Assembly: GCA_003342895.1 (NCBI GenBank)
Contig: PTFA01000087.1
Span: 1,264,708 to 1,328,707 of the forward strand
Direction of reading: 5' to 3'
Length of the DNA: 64,000 nt
From: Casuarius casuarius
Lineage: Eukaryota; Chordata; Aves; Casuariiformes; Casuariidae
Shown here: piece by piece, positions 1 to 13,830 of the stretch
How positions within the stretch are numbered: position 1 is the first letter of the stretch
How the letters are laid out: every line of letters begins with the position of its first letter
The notes under the pieces: generated by a model
What the model was told of the DNA's origin: nothing
Seen by the model: only the letters and a program-made list of their open reading frames with translations
Database searches by the model: none
Made by a program: the position numbers and the translations under genes

Positions 1-1534
1 CCATCTTATGAGGCTGTTAATTCACCTCTTCGATAGATATTTTCACAGATGCAAGATATGGATACCCAATCCTGACCACCTGATTTTGAAGAACCTACCC
101 CTTAACTAGATCTTTTCATGAGAATATGCTTATTTTCATACTTTCACTGTGTTAAAGTCAGAATTACCAAGGTAATAGTAGTTCCATTGANTTATCAGTT
201 GGTTTTATCCTGAACTGAAATGAAAAGCTGAAACATCAAGCTTTTCACAAAACAAAAAGGTCAAACTAATTTTGACTTGAAAGTGCTGAAACATGTTCTC
301 CTCACACTTCTTTGATTGAAACAGAATGTTTTGACCTTCTACCACTTAAACACTGTCTTAATTTGACCTAAATCTACACATTTTATTTTGGCTGAGTAAG
401 ATAATTGCATCTTCCTATGATCTTTGGATGCTTTGTCAGAGTTGGATTGTAGGTTCTGCTTTCCTAATAGCTTGGTATTTGTAGTCAGATTGTGTCTCCC
501 ATAGAATTGCGCCTTGTACAAATGCCACTTGGGTAACATGGTCCAGCAAGATTTTTCAGCACAGCAGAGATAGTATATCCCTGAGGCCCCACAGTACCAT
601 AGACATGGCTCAGAGCCAGGGAGTTCAGTTCAGTTTGGGCTTGGAATAACACATCAGAATTTCAGCTTTCCATCAAAAGAATTATATAAAGGCTTCAGCA
701 AAGCTTCTTCCCTAAGGAAAAATTTCCTAATGAAAAATCACTGACAGAAAATTTAGTCTGCTCTAGTACCTGCCCTATTACTGCATTGGCATATTTGAAG
801 ATTGGTCAGTATGCAGATCTGCTTTATGCATATATAATATGTAAGAATTCTGAGTAATATTGTGGATCATATTCCTCATTGCAGCATGAGTTCACCACTG
901 TCAGTGAGAGATGTTTGTTCACTCCCATTGGGGACAAATATTGGATCAGTGTAGCTCTTCCTGATTTACGCATGTGGTATTCTTTCTATGTATCTTGGGA
1001 AGAGCAATTTCTGAAAGGTGGGGGGGAAGGCAATCAATATGCCTTTGAATTTCTTGTTAATTATTAGAAGATATATAACACTGCAAAGTTTACTGAAAGA
1101 GTATCATTCTCTCTTTTATTTTATACAGCTTGCTTATATCTAATAAAAGAAGTGCCATTTCCAGACAGTAATAATAATACACATATCACTTCTCTAAAAA
1201 ATGGTCTAAAACAGTAACTAGCAATATGGATTTGAATTGATTGAATTGGTTGAATTTTGATCATGAGCTGTATGAAATCGGTAATCATACAGCATTGGCT
1301 TTGTAGGTCTCTGAATTGCTTAAACCATGTAGTCATACAAGTAGGACATGTCTGACCAGACATACCTGAAGCAAATCTTTAATTAAAGTTCTTCACATTA
1401 TTATGAATTCAAATAATAGACATTTCTAAAAGGCCTTTACTGCGTTTGTTCTGGCAATGCTAGATTATTTATTTACTTATGTTTACCATGATTGCTATAG
1501 GAAAAAGTCTAACCCTTGTTTATTTTTTCCTTAG
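1..1534 (+). other. PHF21B: PHF21B intron, 3' portion
   Basis: No coding exon was found here. The long Ser/Ala/Pro/Gln-rich exons expected just upstream of KIAFMVALG in PHF21B are not present, so they lie left of the window. The stretch ends in a pyrimidine-rich acceptor (ttttttccttag). I see no recognisable repeat or RNA gene. Confidence 0.6.
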
Positions 1535-1586
1535 AAAATTGCCTTTATGGTAGCATTAGGACTGGTTACAACAGAACATTTGGAAG
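1535..1586 (+). CDS. PHF21B: PHF21B coding exon, KIAFMVALG block
   Basis: This 52-base exon reads KIAFMVALGLVTTEHLE from its first base and leaves one G to complete the next codon. The acceptor is ttttttccttag and the donor gtaaga. The block is shared between PHF21A and PHF21B and sits N-terminal to the basic patch. It is the first exon of the gene visible in the window. Its phase 1 donor matches the phase of the next exon, which supports both borders. Its function in the family is not well defined. Confidence 0.93.
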
Positions 1587-4500
1587 GTAAGATGGCATAT
1601 GTTGTTTTCAGTTCACTTTTTGAATGAAATCTTTTCCCTGTGCTGCTCTGTGGCCAATAGAAATTGGTGATTCTATCCTCAGAAGGGCTACAGAAGATCA
1701 GGTGCAATGTTGTCTATGCACAATACCCTTTTCAGCCTCAAAACCACAGCTGACCTTATCTTGTTCTGCATCCAATTCCATTGTGCAACTCAAGAGGAGT
1801 GGGAACTGGCTCCACAGCTGGCACAGTTGGCCTAAGTTGGTGTTTTTATAGCTCAACAGTCAGTCATCGTGGTCCCATAAAGGCTGTTAACATCTGGAGG
1901 GAGCTAGTGAAGTTGAAAGTCTGCAAATGCTCTGACCAACACTGATCTGGCTGAAGAGTCAGGGAGGTTCGAAGATATTTACCCAGATCTTCTGTAAGCA
2001 AGCATGCTCTCTCTTCCTTCACCACAGGAGATGGACCTATTCCCATTTCTTGAGTTAATTGGATCTGTCATCTCTAGAGTTCCGCAGAACAGGGTGTAAA
2101 ATAGTGGTGAAAATCAGGATTTGTTTGGTATGGTTTTAAGCAAATTAAAAAAACCCTTCTGACTAAGATCTCCTTTTTGCCCATTTTTATTTAGCCAAAA
2201 ATAAACTAATTTTCAGAGTTTGAGCTTGCTTCTATAGGAAAGCTGCTAGCATAGCTTCCTAGGCTTCTGAACGTGATTTCAGACAAATATTGCATGTAAA
2301 TTAAATGCAGGAGTCACATACCGTTCAACGTTCTTTTGCAACTTTCCAAAAATACCTTGCAAGAATTAAGAGATTTGCATCTTTCTTTGTCTTAGTTTTG
2401 TCCTTCTGAAAATGCAGATGAGAAGAAAAGAGCTTGTTCAGCAAATATGCCGAAGGTGTAAAATGGGTTTGACATCTTGAGATGTTTTAGTTTTATCCTC
2501 AGCCAATATAATTTGGTGTGTTCCATTGATATAAGGAGAATTAATCTGATATCTGTGCCAGCTGAAAATGATTTTTGATTACAAAAGACGTTAATGATAA
2601 TTGACACCTACCACCCATCCTATGAGCCCTAGTCAACAAATTACTTAGGAATTTCCAGTGTACGAATTTTGGGGAAATCAACAAGACTGATTATCTGCTT
2701 TAAAGGTAGCCACATTCCTAGATATCTTGCTGACTCAAGAGCCCAAGTTACCATTTTACAGCTTGATTTCTTTTTAATAAGATTCTTTGCATTTCTCTTC
2801 CTTGGTTTTAAAATAGATTGTAAATTAGGGAGAAAATAACGTCCTAATTATAAGGTCTTGTCAATATATGCAGCGGGTTTTCTCTGGGTTTTGTTGCTTT
2901 TTTTTGCCAGCGTCTCTCCTCTTTAAATCTGCATTTTAGAAAACGATTTAACGTCCTAGTAACTGAAAATTTGAAAGCAGTTTAAAGAAAGTTTAAGCCA
3001 TTGGCCTTTTTAATCCCTTAATGGTAATGGATTGAAATGGAAATTAAAAAGCTACGGCAATTTTGGGGGGAGAATTCTAATCCAAAAAGTGCCGATGATG
3101 ACAGGTTTTTGTTTTCTTTGTCTAAGTAAAATAGGACAACGTTTGAAATTGTGCTGAAGTGCAAATTATGCTTACAACACAAAGAACTTCATTTTGAATA
3201 ATTCTTTACCCTTTGATTTTATTGGAACTAATAAGTTGTTTGTGTGGATTTAGTGTTTATGTTAAAAACACCAAGTAGCGCTCTGTTCTGTTTGTTATAC
3301 AGTAAGTGTAGAGACACGTTTTAAACCTAACTCCTACAATACTAATCCTGCAAAATCAATTCTTTCAGACAGATTCACTTTTTATATTCCTACTAGCTTT
3401 AAATAAATGGTTCCTACATCAAGCTATTTTATATGGAAAAGGTATTTCTTCATGACTATTGGTTGATTACAACTGTCAAAAATACCCTTATAGCTTTCAC
3501 ATGCTGAAGGTTTATTATTTTAGTGCTATGTCATATTTACTGTTATCAGCCATTGCTATTTATCAGGAAGTAGCGGTCATTACACAGTTCAGTTTATTTT
3601 AGTACTTCTAATGTGTTTCTCAGTTTTACATTTTTGGAATTAAACTGTATCAAGATTGAGTCATTAAAAGCCTATTCATTCAGTATCATTAATTTGCAGC
3701 GTTACTGCTTTTCTTCATTTTATTCATTAATTTTGTGGTGAAGGGCTTGATCCACTCCTATATGGATTTCTCTATCAGCTTAGCAGCCTCCCCATCTAAC
3801 TTCCAGAGGAATGTCTTTCCCTGTATTGGAAACAGAGCACTGTTCTGCAGAGACCAAACATGAGGCATCTTTGGGGGCTTTTACGGTAAATGAACCTTCT
3901 GCTGACATTCTGCAAGATATGGATTTCACTAAGCTTAAATTGTCATTACAGGCCTCATGGAATGACCATACAGAATGTTTATTGATGATGGTGGTGGTAG
4001 CTCATTTAAGCTTTGCCTCCAAAATAAACTTATCTTAAAGTATATTCATCTCTGTCAAATGTATTAGTTTAGCTTTGTTTTCCTGTTTGGATTTTTTTTA
4101 TATATTTAGAAACTAAGGAATAAGATCTCCCAAGTTTATGATGCAGCGTATGAATGTGACATAGTAAATCTCTTTCTCTAAGCTACTAGAACAATTACCA
4201 CTGTGTGGTAAATGGATTTAAAAAATTTAGATATAAAACAAAATGTTTACAAGGGTTGTTTAGTTCAGCTCGTTCTAAAAATGAACTTTTTTTTACCTTA
4301 GAAAAAGAAAAAACTGAAGTATTTCCATTTGGATTGTTGACATGTTTTAATCAGTTAAAAGAAATTGTTTCTTTTCACTTTATTAAGCCCTGTTTGGGTC
4401 CATTTAAAAATTATTCAGGCCTTTTTCTTTAATTTAACAACATATCAGAATGTTTTGATTTTTCCAGGAAAATGTTGTAATGTTTTTAGCCAGGGCTATT

Positions 4501-7500
4501 GCAAAACTTGACCCAAATTTGTAGGTATTTTTGTTTCCTTCCTCCAAAACTACCTGGTGTAGTTAAATTTTCTGATGAAAAGTAAATTCACTTTACAGTA
4601 TCCCAACATCACAGTTAAATACAATTAGTTATTCTGTAGTAGCTCATCAGTGCCCTGTGTGGTATGAACATGGTTATCCTAGCCCAGTTTCCAGTGAATT
4701 GTTATCCATATCACTAAAATCCAGGGCACGTCTGGTACTGGCTGGAGCCCTAGATGAGCATTTAGATTGAACTATATACTCTGGAGTATATTACTCCTTA
4801 TCTCTCAAGCCTGGATATTTTTTGTTTTCACAGTTTCCATAAATAAAGTGTTCACATCCTGCCTTCCCTCCCAGATGGTTGGTGCATGGGTAGGTAGGGT
4901 GGAGTACATTAAGTGCCCTTTGAGTTCCTTGCATTTGCTCACTAAAGGTGGAACACTCAGTGGTCCCATATAATGAAGCTTCTTCACTTCACTGCTCATT
5001 ACTCCCCCTCTCCTTATTTCAACCATTGCTACTCCTTTTGCCACCAGCCAGCTTTGTCCTTTTATCTCTGTCACATAGCGATGCTTCTTTGAAAGCTGTA
5101 CTCCGGTCCTGTGCCACATGTGTGGGTCAGAGTCCATCAAATGGCTCTGTTGCCTTGGTGAGAGTATGTACCAAAAAAATTCTTTTTTAAACCTGGAACA
5201 CAAGGGCAGGGAGCTAGAGATGCATCATAGTCTCCTTGTGAAGACACTCAGCCCAGTTTTGCATCCTGACACAGAACCTCTGCCATGTGAAATTCTTAGA
5301 TTCCTCTGGACCAGGGAAAAGTCCCAATATTGTATCCCTGTGACAGCCTCTGAAAAAGACTACAGCTGTGTGATCCTAATTCCAGCCATTTCACAGCTCC
5401 ACGACAAGGACACTGAGACTGTTGCAACCCTGGATTCACTTACCATGGAGAATCTGTAGAACACAAAGGCTGGGTTGCTAACACTGGCTGCAAGAACCAT
5501 GGCTACAGCCCACACTGTTAAGATCAAAGTCAGCAGAGGTCCACTTCTTCCTTTTCTCTGCCAGCCACAGTTTCCACTCTTGTGACATTTCTGCCACCTG
5601 TTGACGATGTGTGCATTCCCCATGTTATCATAAGGATTGTAATTGACATCAAGAACAACCATCTTAATTCACGTGGCTCTGTGACAGGTTGTTGGATCCA
5701 TTGATCCACCGATCCTGCTAGTGAGGCCAGATTCCCTTCAGAGGATGCCAAAGGGTTTGAAACCCTCAGGCTTGTAATTTCTACATAGCCATAAGAGCAT
5801 TTCACGGGAAATACCTTCACTGTGGGACAGAACTATTACCCCTCCAATAACCTCATGGGTGGAGATTTCCTAGCACCAGATGTGCTAACAAAGATGCTGG
5901 CAGTAGTTGCAGCCAAAGAGTTTATCATTATTTTGCATCTCAGTGCAGTCTTAGATCACACACTTGATTGTAGTGAGATTCTGTATAGCTGCCTGGGCCA
6001 CATGGCAGCCTACGTCTGTCTCGTCTGACTGTGAGTGCAGACCTGACTTATACATCTTGACTTTCCCTATGTGACGCATTCTGAGTATGAGAGGTGAGGT
6101 GCTCCCTTGCCAGTAGGAAAAGCTAGTGGGAATATGCAAGTAGCTGCTCTGCCCTTTTTCTCATCTGTCCGGTTTCCTCCTGATAGGTCTGTGTGTCCAA
6201 GGGCAGGGGTTTAGCCGATAGTCCTTTGTGAATGAAAAGTTCCAAATCGGTATCTTGGAACTCAGAGCAGTACAAAATGTATGCAAAGTGTTAGCCTCAT
6301 CCCTAAGGACACTACGTCCAAGACATAACAGATAATACTAGTATCATGTACTGTAGCAACACTTAAAGTGATACATGGCCCCTTTTACTCTGTGGGGAAG
6401 TGATCAAGCTTTGGAAAGGGTGCCTGGAAACAAGAATTATGTGTCAGGAATCCACTTCCCATGTATCATGAATATCCTGAAAGTTGGACTGTGTCTTACT
6501 ATTGGATTACAAATGGGAGATAGTGCACAATATCCTGAAGGCCATTTTCTGGCACTGAGGACGTTCTGATACAGACATCTTTACCTCAGACTTCAACAAA
6601 AGATGCCAGACCTTCTGCAGGACCAGGCGGTGTCCTGAGTTTCTGTTGCATGTGCTCCTGGTTGCTCAGCAGACAGGCTAGTCTTCCTGCCAGTTCCTTT
6701 CCTTCTGAGAGATGTCTGCTCTTACTTTCTTATCAAAATAAAAAGTAGGCTGTAAAATACATTATTGTAGTGATCTCACCGTTCTCAGCTGACCTGAACA
6801 GCTGGAGAAAAATTCAGTACACGAGAGAAATTAAATCCTGGATGAGCTAAAAGTAATGTTAAACCCACAGATTTCAGTGGACCAGGTTTTTGCTCACTCT
6901 TTCTGTGACTATTTGCAGAAGTATGCATATGGCTAATTGTTGCTGAGTAAATACTATCTTGAATAGGTGTTACCATTTGGTGCAAGGGAGTTCTCTTGTG
7001 TATCACCCTTTTCCAAACAGTACTGCAATTCAATGAGCCTATCTTTGTCTGCTGTTTCCATTGACACAGATGTATGTATTGCTCATAATATTTTGCATGC
7101 TCAAAATCATGAAGTTGTGTATTTTGGATTAATAAGTTGTCACTCCCTAGTTAGAATGGAATCTAGCCTTCCCATTATGACCATGCTTCTTCTAATCTTA
7201 GCAGAGGAAAAGTAATGTAAATGAAATTTGAAAGGACCTTATACTTTCATCCGATATGACTTACAAGGCTTAACTGCTTTATATGATTCATTTTTGTTAA
7301 TAGCAGAGATTGATGGTGTTCTGAAAGCTCTCTGTTGATGCGTACTAAATATGTTTCTAAAGGGATCATAATAAAAATCTTGTAGGGCAGCGTAAGTCCA
7401 CCTTGGAGGAAAAAAAAAAAAAAGCCTGTGTTTTGAATCTTATGAGGAAAAGCTTATTAATGCCATACCTTGAACTGCAACAAATATCAATGCTGATGCA

Positions 7501-7641
7501 ACTCAATTATGTTTTAGAAACTGAAACTAGACACAAAGCCCAAGGGGTTAAGGGTAAGAGCATCTTGTTTAACAAGTTAGATCTACATTTTTCCCTGATG
7601 AATGAGAACTACACAATTCATGTTTCTTTCCATGGTTACAG
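1587..7641 (+). other. PHF21B: PHF21B intron (6.1 kb)
   Basis: This intron begins gtaaga and ends ccatggttacag. It is mostly AT-rich unique-looking DNA. It contains a run of - strand open frames at 4805-5820 (reported as a finding) and a 14-base A tract at 7410-7423. No exon, RNA gene or clear transposon was recognised. Confidence 0.7.
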
Positions 7642-7718
7642 AAATCCAGAGCAAGCGTCAGGAAAGGAAGAGAAGAAGCACAGCAAATCCAGCCTACAGT
7701 GGACTCTTGGAAACAGAG
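7642..7718 (+). CDS. PHF21B: PHF21B coding exon, basic patch
   Basis: With the G carried from the previous exon, this 77-base exon reads [19 protein letters not shown] and then SGLLETE, ending in phase 0 before gtactt. The cluster KRQERKRR is strongly basic, with five R and two K in eight residues, and could act in nuclear import or nucleic-acid contact. That role is inferred. The same [11 protein letters not shown] block occurs in PHF21A just ahead of its AT-hook region; no AT-hook (RGRP type) follows here. The acceptor is preceded by a pyrimidine stretch (tgtttctttcc). Confidence 0.95.
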
Positions 7719-10499
7719 GTACTTTATCATTCACTCTTTCTATCACAGTTCTATTTCACATCAATAAAAAGTTTAAGGTTTCTTATTAAAAAAGTATATA
7801 GGAATACAAAACCATGCATTTGCTTGTAAAGAGATATTGATGTGGAAAAGAATCTCAATATCTAAGCGACAGGTTTTCACACCACAACATCACTTGCTTC
7901 AAACTGGAATTCATGTTAGTTTTAATAAAGGCCAAAAGGGGTAAATTAATATGGGTCCTAATTACTCTTGTACCCTTACAGAAGGTCCCTGTAGGTCGAA
8001 ACTAAGGAACAGAACTGAGGTATTATGTTGAAACTTGCATTGCCATTCCTCTTTTCGTATGTGCTAAAGAATAAATGGAGAACTTTGCTTTTCATATTAA
8101 TAACATATTCATAAAAGGAGTGTATTGGTTTAAGAATCAGTGTGCTCTGCAGGTGGTGAGGAAGCCTGCATAATAAATATAATAATGCATAATTAAAAAT
8201 AAAACTGCTATGGATAATCTGTGATGTCTGTTTTACGTACACTGTCACATTTATGGCAGTAGCAAAATTTGGTCCTACACCATACCGGATTGCAGACCTC
8301 ATCCAGAACCAGCATATAAATAGACTTAACTTTTTCTGAAATTAACTTTTATTTCATTTCTGAATTGAAATATGTACATTTATTTGCTATATTAAAATCC
8401 TGCCTTTACAATTTCTCCCCAATTTGGGGTCAGTATTTGAACTTTAGAATGGAAGCTATTAGAACTTCTGTTTCTACAGAAATAAAACTGATTTGCAACC
8501 AACTCTCTGTATTAAGCAAGATTTCTCTGTGTCCTGACTTCTTTAAGCCCAAAGAAAGGGATTTTCTTTGTTTAGGTACCAACAATGCAGAATTTTTGGT
8601 CTGCCAGTGTTTCAGATTTCCAAGTTTATTGGCAGAGGGCAAACAGATGATGCTAAGAAGAAATCCACCAGTGTAGTCAAGCTGCTTAATGGCTTGATTG
8701 TTCCTTTTTGAAAGCATTGGTGTTTTTTACTCTCTAGATCAGCTCTGGACTCTTGAATTCTTCCAGACTAAGGAACTTTTCTCTAGTGACCCCTAAAGAG
8801 CAAATGCTGATGTTCATACATCCAGTATTTAACATTGTTGGAACCTTAGCTTTACTAGTGTTAAATGTGTGCTGTCTCCTCTGAGATTGGTTTGTCCTAA
8901 TGAGTTTATTAAAACACTTGCTGTAGAGTTTTGTGGCTGTACTCTGAGCAGTGTTTTTGAGAAATTCAATTACTTTGAGCAGGGGTGGAGGAGGTAATGG
9001 AGGAGGACTGTTGCACCCCTAGTTCATATTTCTCATTAGATCTATTCTCAGAAGCACATCCTGAAGTGAAGGATGGCATGTAGAGAGAATGTCTGTTAAA
9101 GAGTCCTGTGGCTGATCATCTGTGTCCTCATTAGGAGCTGTCATTAAATACTGACCATGGGGAATGCCATTCAAGGAAAATGGAGGCAGATGGTTTTTCT
9201 CTGATCAATTAGCTGCTCAGATTGATTTGCTAATCAGTGAGTTGAGGTATTTTGTGGCATTTCAGGCATTTTGGTGCAGTTTAATTTACGGTTAGTCTAC
9301 TGAATGATCTTTAATTCATGATTGTTTAAATTGAAATTGCATGTAAATTAGACTTTTTATTTGCCAACACCCCTCAAACGGCAGGAGCTCAGCATCTGTA
9401 GTGGTGATGTTAACTTCCTTGATTACAAAAATGTGATCAGTCTTATGTCTTCACTTGAATGTTGTTCTTTTTCAAAGCTTTCTTATGTTTTTGAGATACA
9501 ATTTTTTTTCTCCTACCTTCAGTGGCTTATTTTTTGCATGGGAAGGGGTTAAGTTTCAGGCTGGATGTTTTTTGAAGAAAGAAACGCCAGCTGAAAATTC
9601 ATTAACAGATTGCCAGGCACCTATGTATAAGAGAATGGTTTACTCACCACAGAATAAATCATTTATTAGCAAAAAACCTCTAATTTTCCTCCAAGCAGAG
9701 TCTAACAATATCTAATGGAGGAAAATGGTACTGTTTCCAGTCCTGCTGAAAAGTATTGGATGGCTTACAGGAACAATTAGAGGCTATATAGACAGTTAAT
9801 GAAGCCCAGGTTGCTACTGACCAATAGGTTTTACCATCTGACTGACTGGTGATGGACTACATTACATTAGTTAAACATCTCAGTCGTGTTTCCAGTGGAC
9901 TGTGTTTTCAGGTTTGAAAGTCTTTTGGGTGACCTCATGAAATTGAAATGACTGCCAGGTCTTAGAGGCTGTACATATTAACTTCTGAAGGAGAAATATT
10001 TTGCTTAGGCTATAGTACGCAGCTTGCAAACAAAATATGTTCCTTCTAGTTGCGGGCAATTGTCACAGAAGGTAGTGATGTCCTTTTGCAGGTGGGAAGT
10101 CCATCACTATTTCTATATACACAAATAGAAATGTCATCTCACAGCAGCAATTTAATATGTAGTTTTTCCTTCATAAACATGGTTTATCTCTTAGGTTTGG
10201 AGTTGCTATCGCTGTTATCAATTTCTGGAAAGTCTCCTGAAGTTCAATTAATAACATTTGCAATTTATGTTTATCTCTTGTTAATAAAATTTAATGCACA
10301 TAAAGCTGCTCTATGAAAGACTTGTTAGAATGGTAAATAATGCAACTGTTTAAACTTAGGCATTAGCAGCAAATCTTCTAAGTCACAGAATTAGCTTCTG
10401 GATTCTTGGTTATGTATGAAGGAAGCTCTTTAGAGACTGTTAATATAAAACAGTGAGAGACAGCACTTTTCAATGACTGTGGTTTCTTTTCCCTTGCAG
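7719..10499 (+). other. PHF21B: PHF21B intron (2.8 kb)
   Basis: Donor gtactt, acceptor tttcccttgcag. AT-rich sequence without a recognisable repeat, exon or RNA gene. Confidence 0.7.
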
Positions 10500-10554
10500 C
10501 GGAAACGCCTTGCGTCAAATTATTTGAATAACCCCTTGTTTCTTTCAGCAAGAG
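10500..10554 (+). CDS. PHF21B: PHF21B coding exon, RKRLASNYLNN segment
   Basis: The 55-base exon reads RKRLASNYLNNPLFLSAR and leaves one G. The acceptor is a strong tract (tttcttttcccttgcag) and the donor is gtaagc. It encodes part of the short linker between the basic patch and the PHD finger. In PHF21A the corresponding linker is much longer and carries an AT-hook; here the linker is short, as in mammalian PHF21B. No domain is recognised in this segment. Confidence 0.94.
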
Positions 10555-12264
10555 GTAAGCATATTTTTAGATGAATACACTACTGTTCTAATGACATGTT
10601 AAATATTTATTAGTAGGATTTTTTATGAATTACTGCTGGAGTACCATAAGACGTAACTTCGTGTAACGTCCCTGCACTTTTGTGTGTGCTGTGAAAATAG
10701 ATGGTGTTGCTGCAAAAAACAGTTAAGGGATAAGGCTAAAGGTCAAAATTATGTAGAAACTGATCCAAAGTCTCTTCAATCAATGAAAAATCTGATCTTT
10801 AGCATTGTAATCACCATGCAGTAGGAGAACTAATTGAAGAAGACAGTATTACCAGCCCCAAGTACTTAAAAATACATATTGAAAAACTTGGATTAAAAAA
10901 AATTAATAGTTTTCTGGGCTTTTCATTTGACTCTCTTTTGTCAGCTTTAAGAACTTGCTGTCCATCCTCAAGGGCTAGAAATTCACCATATCTTTTACTT
11001 TAAAAACGGCATCTGAAAAATGTTTTTCTGACTCCAGGAGCTGGAGCCATAAAACTAGATTTCATGGCCTTGAAGATGCCTTCCAATCTTGTATTTTTAA
11101 GAACTTCAGATGCTGAAAATTTCATGGTAAAAGCCTTGAGAATGAACATTTCAGAGGAACCATTTGGAGATGCTGATGATTAGCTCATGTCAACAGCCCA
11201 TTCCAGGAAAAAGGCGCAACATATAGAAAAGGCAAAGTCGAGAGTGAGAGAAGAAACAAGGAGAATATTGAGCTGAGAGAACTGCATGGAATTTAATTCT
11301 TCAGATGGGAGGCATGTAGGATTTTAAAGGAGAAAGTGAGAAGCTTGAATACATTAAAGAGGAGAGAAAGCCAGTAAAGAAATGTGATGATGCCCTTGCC
11401 CTGGTGTTGCCTTTACAACTTAAGCTCTACTGAGGTGCATCACAGTTAAGGGAACACAGGGATTTTTCTAAGCCAAGTATTGTTTCAGGATAAGGAACAT
11501 TTGCAAGAGTTCTTTCAATTAAGACATAAAATTTTAACATATTTTCAGTGTTTGACTGATACACCTGTCAAATGTCACGTTTAGAGCTTAAGATTCATGT
11601 TTCTGGCCTGGCCTTGCATTCCTGTGCCACAGGATCAGCAGCTTAAATGCTCGTGGTGCTTCTCTTCACCTTCAAAACTTCGTGTGCTAGATACAGACAA
11701 TTGGCCTACTTACCACATGCCTCTAATGCATCAGGTCTCAGAGGACAGTAGAGGTTATTACACAGTAAACAGCTACGATGACATGCCTCTTAGCAAGAGC
11801 CCATGCTCATGTGAGCCCCAGTGGAAAAAATTATTCCTGGCTTAGTTTTCTCTTTGAAATTAAAACTATAATTTACCATTTGCCTTATCATAGTACTTGT
11901 TTTTCCCATGTAAATGCTTATCTGGAGAGACTGACGATGTTAGCAAGCCATACCCTTAGCCTCTCAATGGTTTTCTTATAAGTTAGGGTTTGATTTCCCG
12001 GACTTTCTTTCCTCCGCGTTTCCCACTTTATTTTGTAAGGAAGTAGAGAGGTGAGAAAGTTCCGATGATGTGACTGTAACAAGGCTGCTTGGAAGACAGC
12101 ACAGTCCTTAATTATTCGTTCTTTTTTGAGTCCTGTCTCGGTGGTTTTTTTCAGCATCCAGAATCTGTGTTCAGATTCTTCATATTCTNTCAATTTTAAG
12201 TTGAACTTCTCTATAGCAGAGCTTCCTACCCCTCAGGTGTTTGTTGGTTACATGTAATTGCGAC

Positions 12265-12345
12265 ACGCACTGGGCACCGTTATGCTAGATGCTGTATAAA
12301 CTCAGAACCAAAGGCAGTTGCTGTCCCAGACAGCGTGGAATTTCA
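12265..12345. repeat. Old interspersed repeat fragment (possible)
   Basis: The segment with gcactgggcaccgttatgct, followed by agatgctgtataaa and then cagttgctgtcccagac, resembles the recurring amniote repeat motif of the type 'ctgggcactgtactagatgctgtacaaac ... agtccctgcccc'. The match is recalled by pattern, not by alignment. The family is not assigned. Confidence 0.35.
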
Positions 12346-13120
12346 GTAGTCTCGTTGTCTGCCTTCTGTGCATAGTTGACTGCCCCTTCTATTGTGTAAC
12401 ACTCCTTAAAAAAAAAATCTTCAGTTAATTTTTCAGCAACTAGAAGGCAGAAGTGAACATACTTTAAAATGTTTAAAACTCCATAGTAAAAGTGAGCTGA
12501 AAAGAGAAATAAACAAAAAATCCCTATGAAGTACAGGGAACAACTCTCATTTCCAGAACTGTTGAAGAGAATGATTCTTGTAAATTCTCAGCAAAATATC
12601 AATTAATCAGAATTCATTTATCTGAAAATGTCTTACCTGAAATGAGGTCACATCCTTTGACATACATCATTTGTACAAGAGACTCTTCAGTTATCGAGCC
12701 TCTGTTTATCTGAGTAACATTTATATCCCCTGAATAATCATGGTGTCATATACACATGACTCTGTGTGTATTTGTGTATATGAAGTGACATATACAGATT
12801 TTAAAAGTCTGTGGTTATTTATAGAACTCATTACACAAAGGATGCTACAATTGCTGGAAAAAATAGACAAGTTTATAGAATTTGCTATTAAACATAAAGA
12901 TGAAGATGCAGACTCCAGGTTAGGGGAGTCCATGAACTGCAGACTGCTAGATTCTGGGAGGATACTCCCAGAGCAGGAAGTTTTACTCTGTGCTTGCTCT
13001 GTTCTTGCCCTCTGTGCCTAACTGGCCAGCACTGGAGACTGTAAGCAACAGAAACTGGGCTTGATATCCTCTGGTCTAGCTTTGGTGCAGATGTTCCTTC
13101 ATCCTTATGTTCCTGTTTTC

Positions 13121-13180
13121 ACATGTGTGCGAGTGTGGTGTGAATGTGTCTGCATATGCAGATGTGTTTGTATGGTGATG
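13121..13180. repeat. Degenerate TG-rich simple repeat
   Basis: Interrupted gt/tg alternation (acatgtgtgcgagtgtggtg and onward) that looks like a decayed dinucleotide repeat. Confidence 0.5.
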
Positions 13181-13734
13181 GATATAACAAATGACACTTT
13201 TACTATGTGACAGCAGGGGGCAACTGAAGTCTCAGGTTACTCTGCGTAGGTGGGATCACACTGTGGCAGCTATATCCCCATGTGGGATCGGAGAGGGAAC
13301 TGAAGGAGCTAAGGACAGAAATATCAGTTTGGTTGTCACCACTTTAATCTAAAGAGAGGCCTCTGCATCAGCTGTTTGTCACAGGGACAGTATGCATGAG
13401 TCTCCTATGAGTCAGCAGCAAAAACTGCAACCCACTATGCAGTTTCCATAAAGCTGTTAAAATTTTCCAGCTTTTTATTTTTGGATCAAAGTGTGATGAA
13501 TTTCAGAAATATTGTTATGAAAAACTTGGCCTGCTTTCCAGACAGGTCTGATGAGTTTTGCTTCTATCAGGCTGTGAACTGCAATCACGGTAAACTCATT
13601 TCATCAAAAGGTCAGATAATCTTGGCATTTTGGGTATGAGCAGTTTGATGATGAAGAGTTGATAGTAATACAAGTCTCACTCCTGCAAGTAGCTGAACAC
13701 TTTGGCCATGAGTCAGCTGAACAGTTAAACATGT

Positions 13735-13830
13735 GTTTAACCATAAGCCAGTGGCACGCACCACTTTCATACTCCAAGTTAAGCGCCTGCTTAAGTGCCT
13801 TGCTGGTTTGGGGCCAGACTGTTCATCACT
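13735..13830. repeat. Old sauropsid-type interspersed repeat fragment (possible)
   Basis: The core aagttaagcgcctgcttaag, followed by tgccttgctggtttggggcc, resembles a repeat motif common in turtle, crocodilian and bird genomes ('gttaagcacatgcttaagtgctttgctggatcggggcc'). The copy is diverged. The assignment rests on memory of the motif only. Confidence 0.4.
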
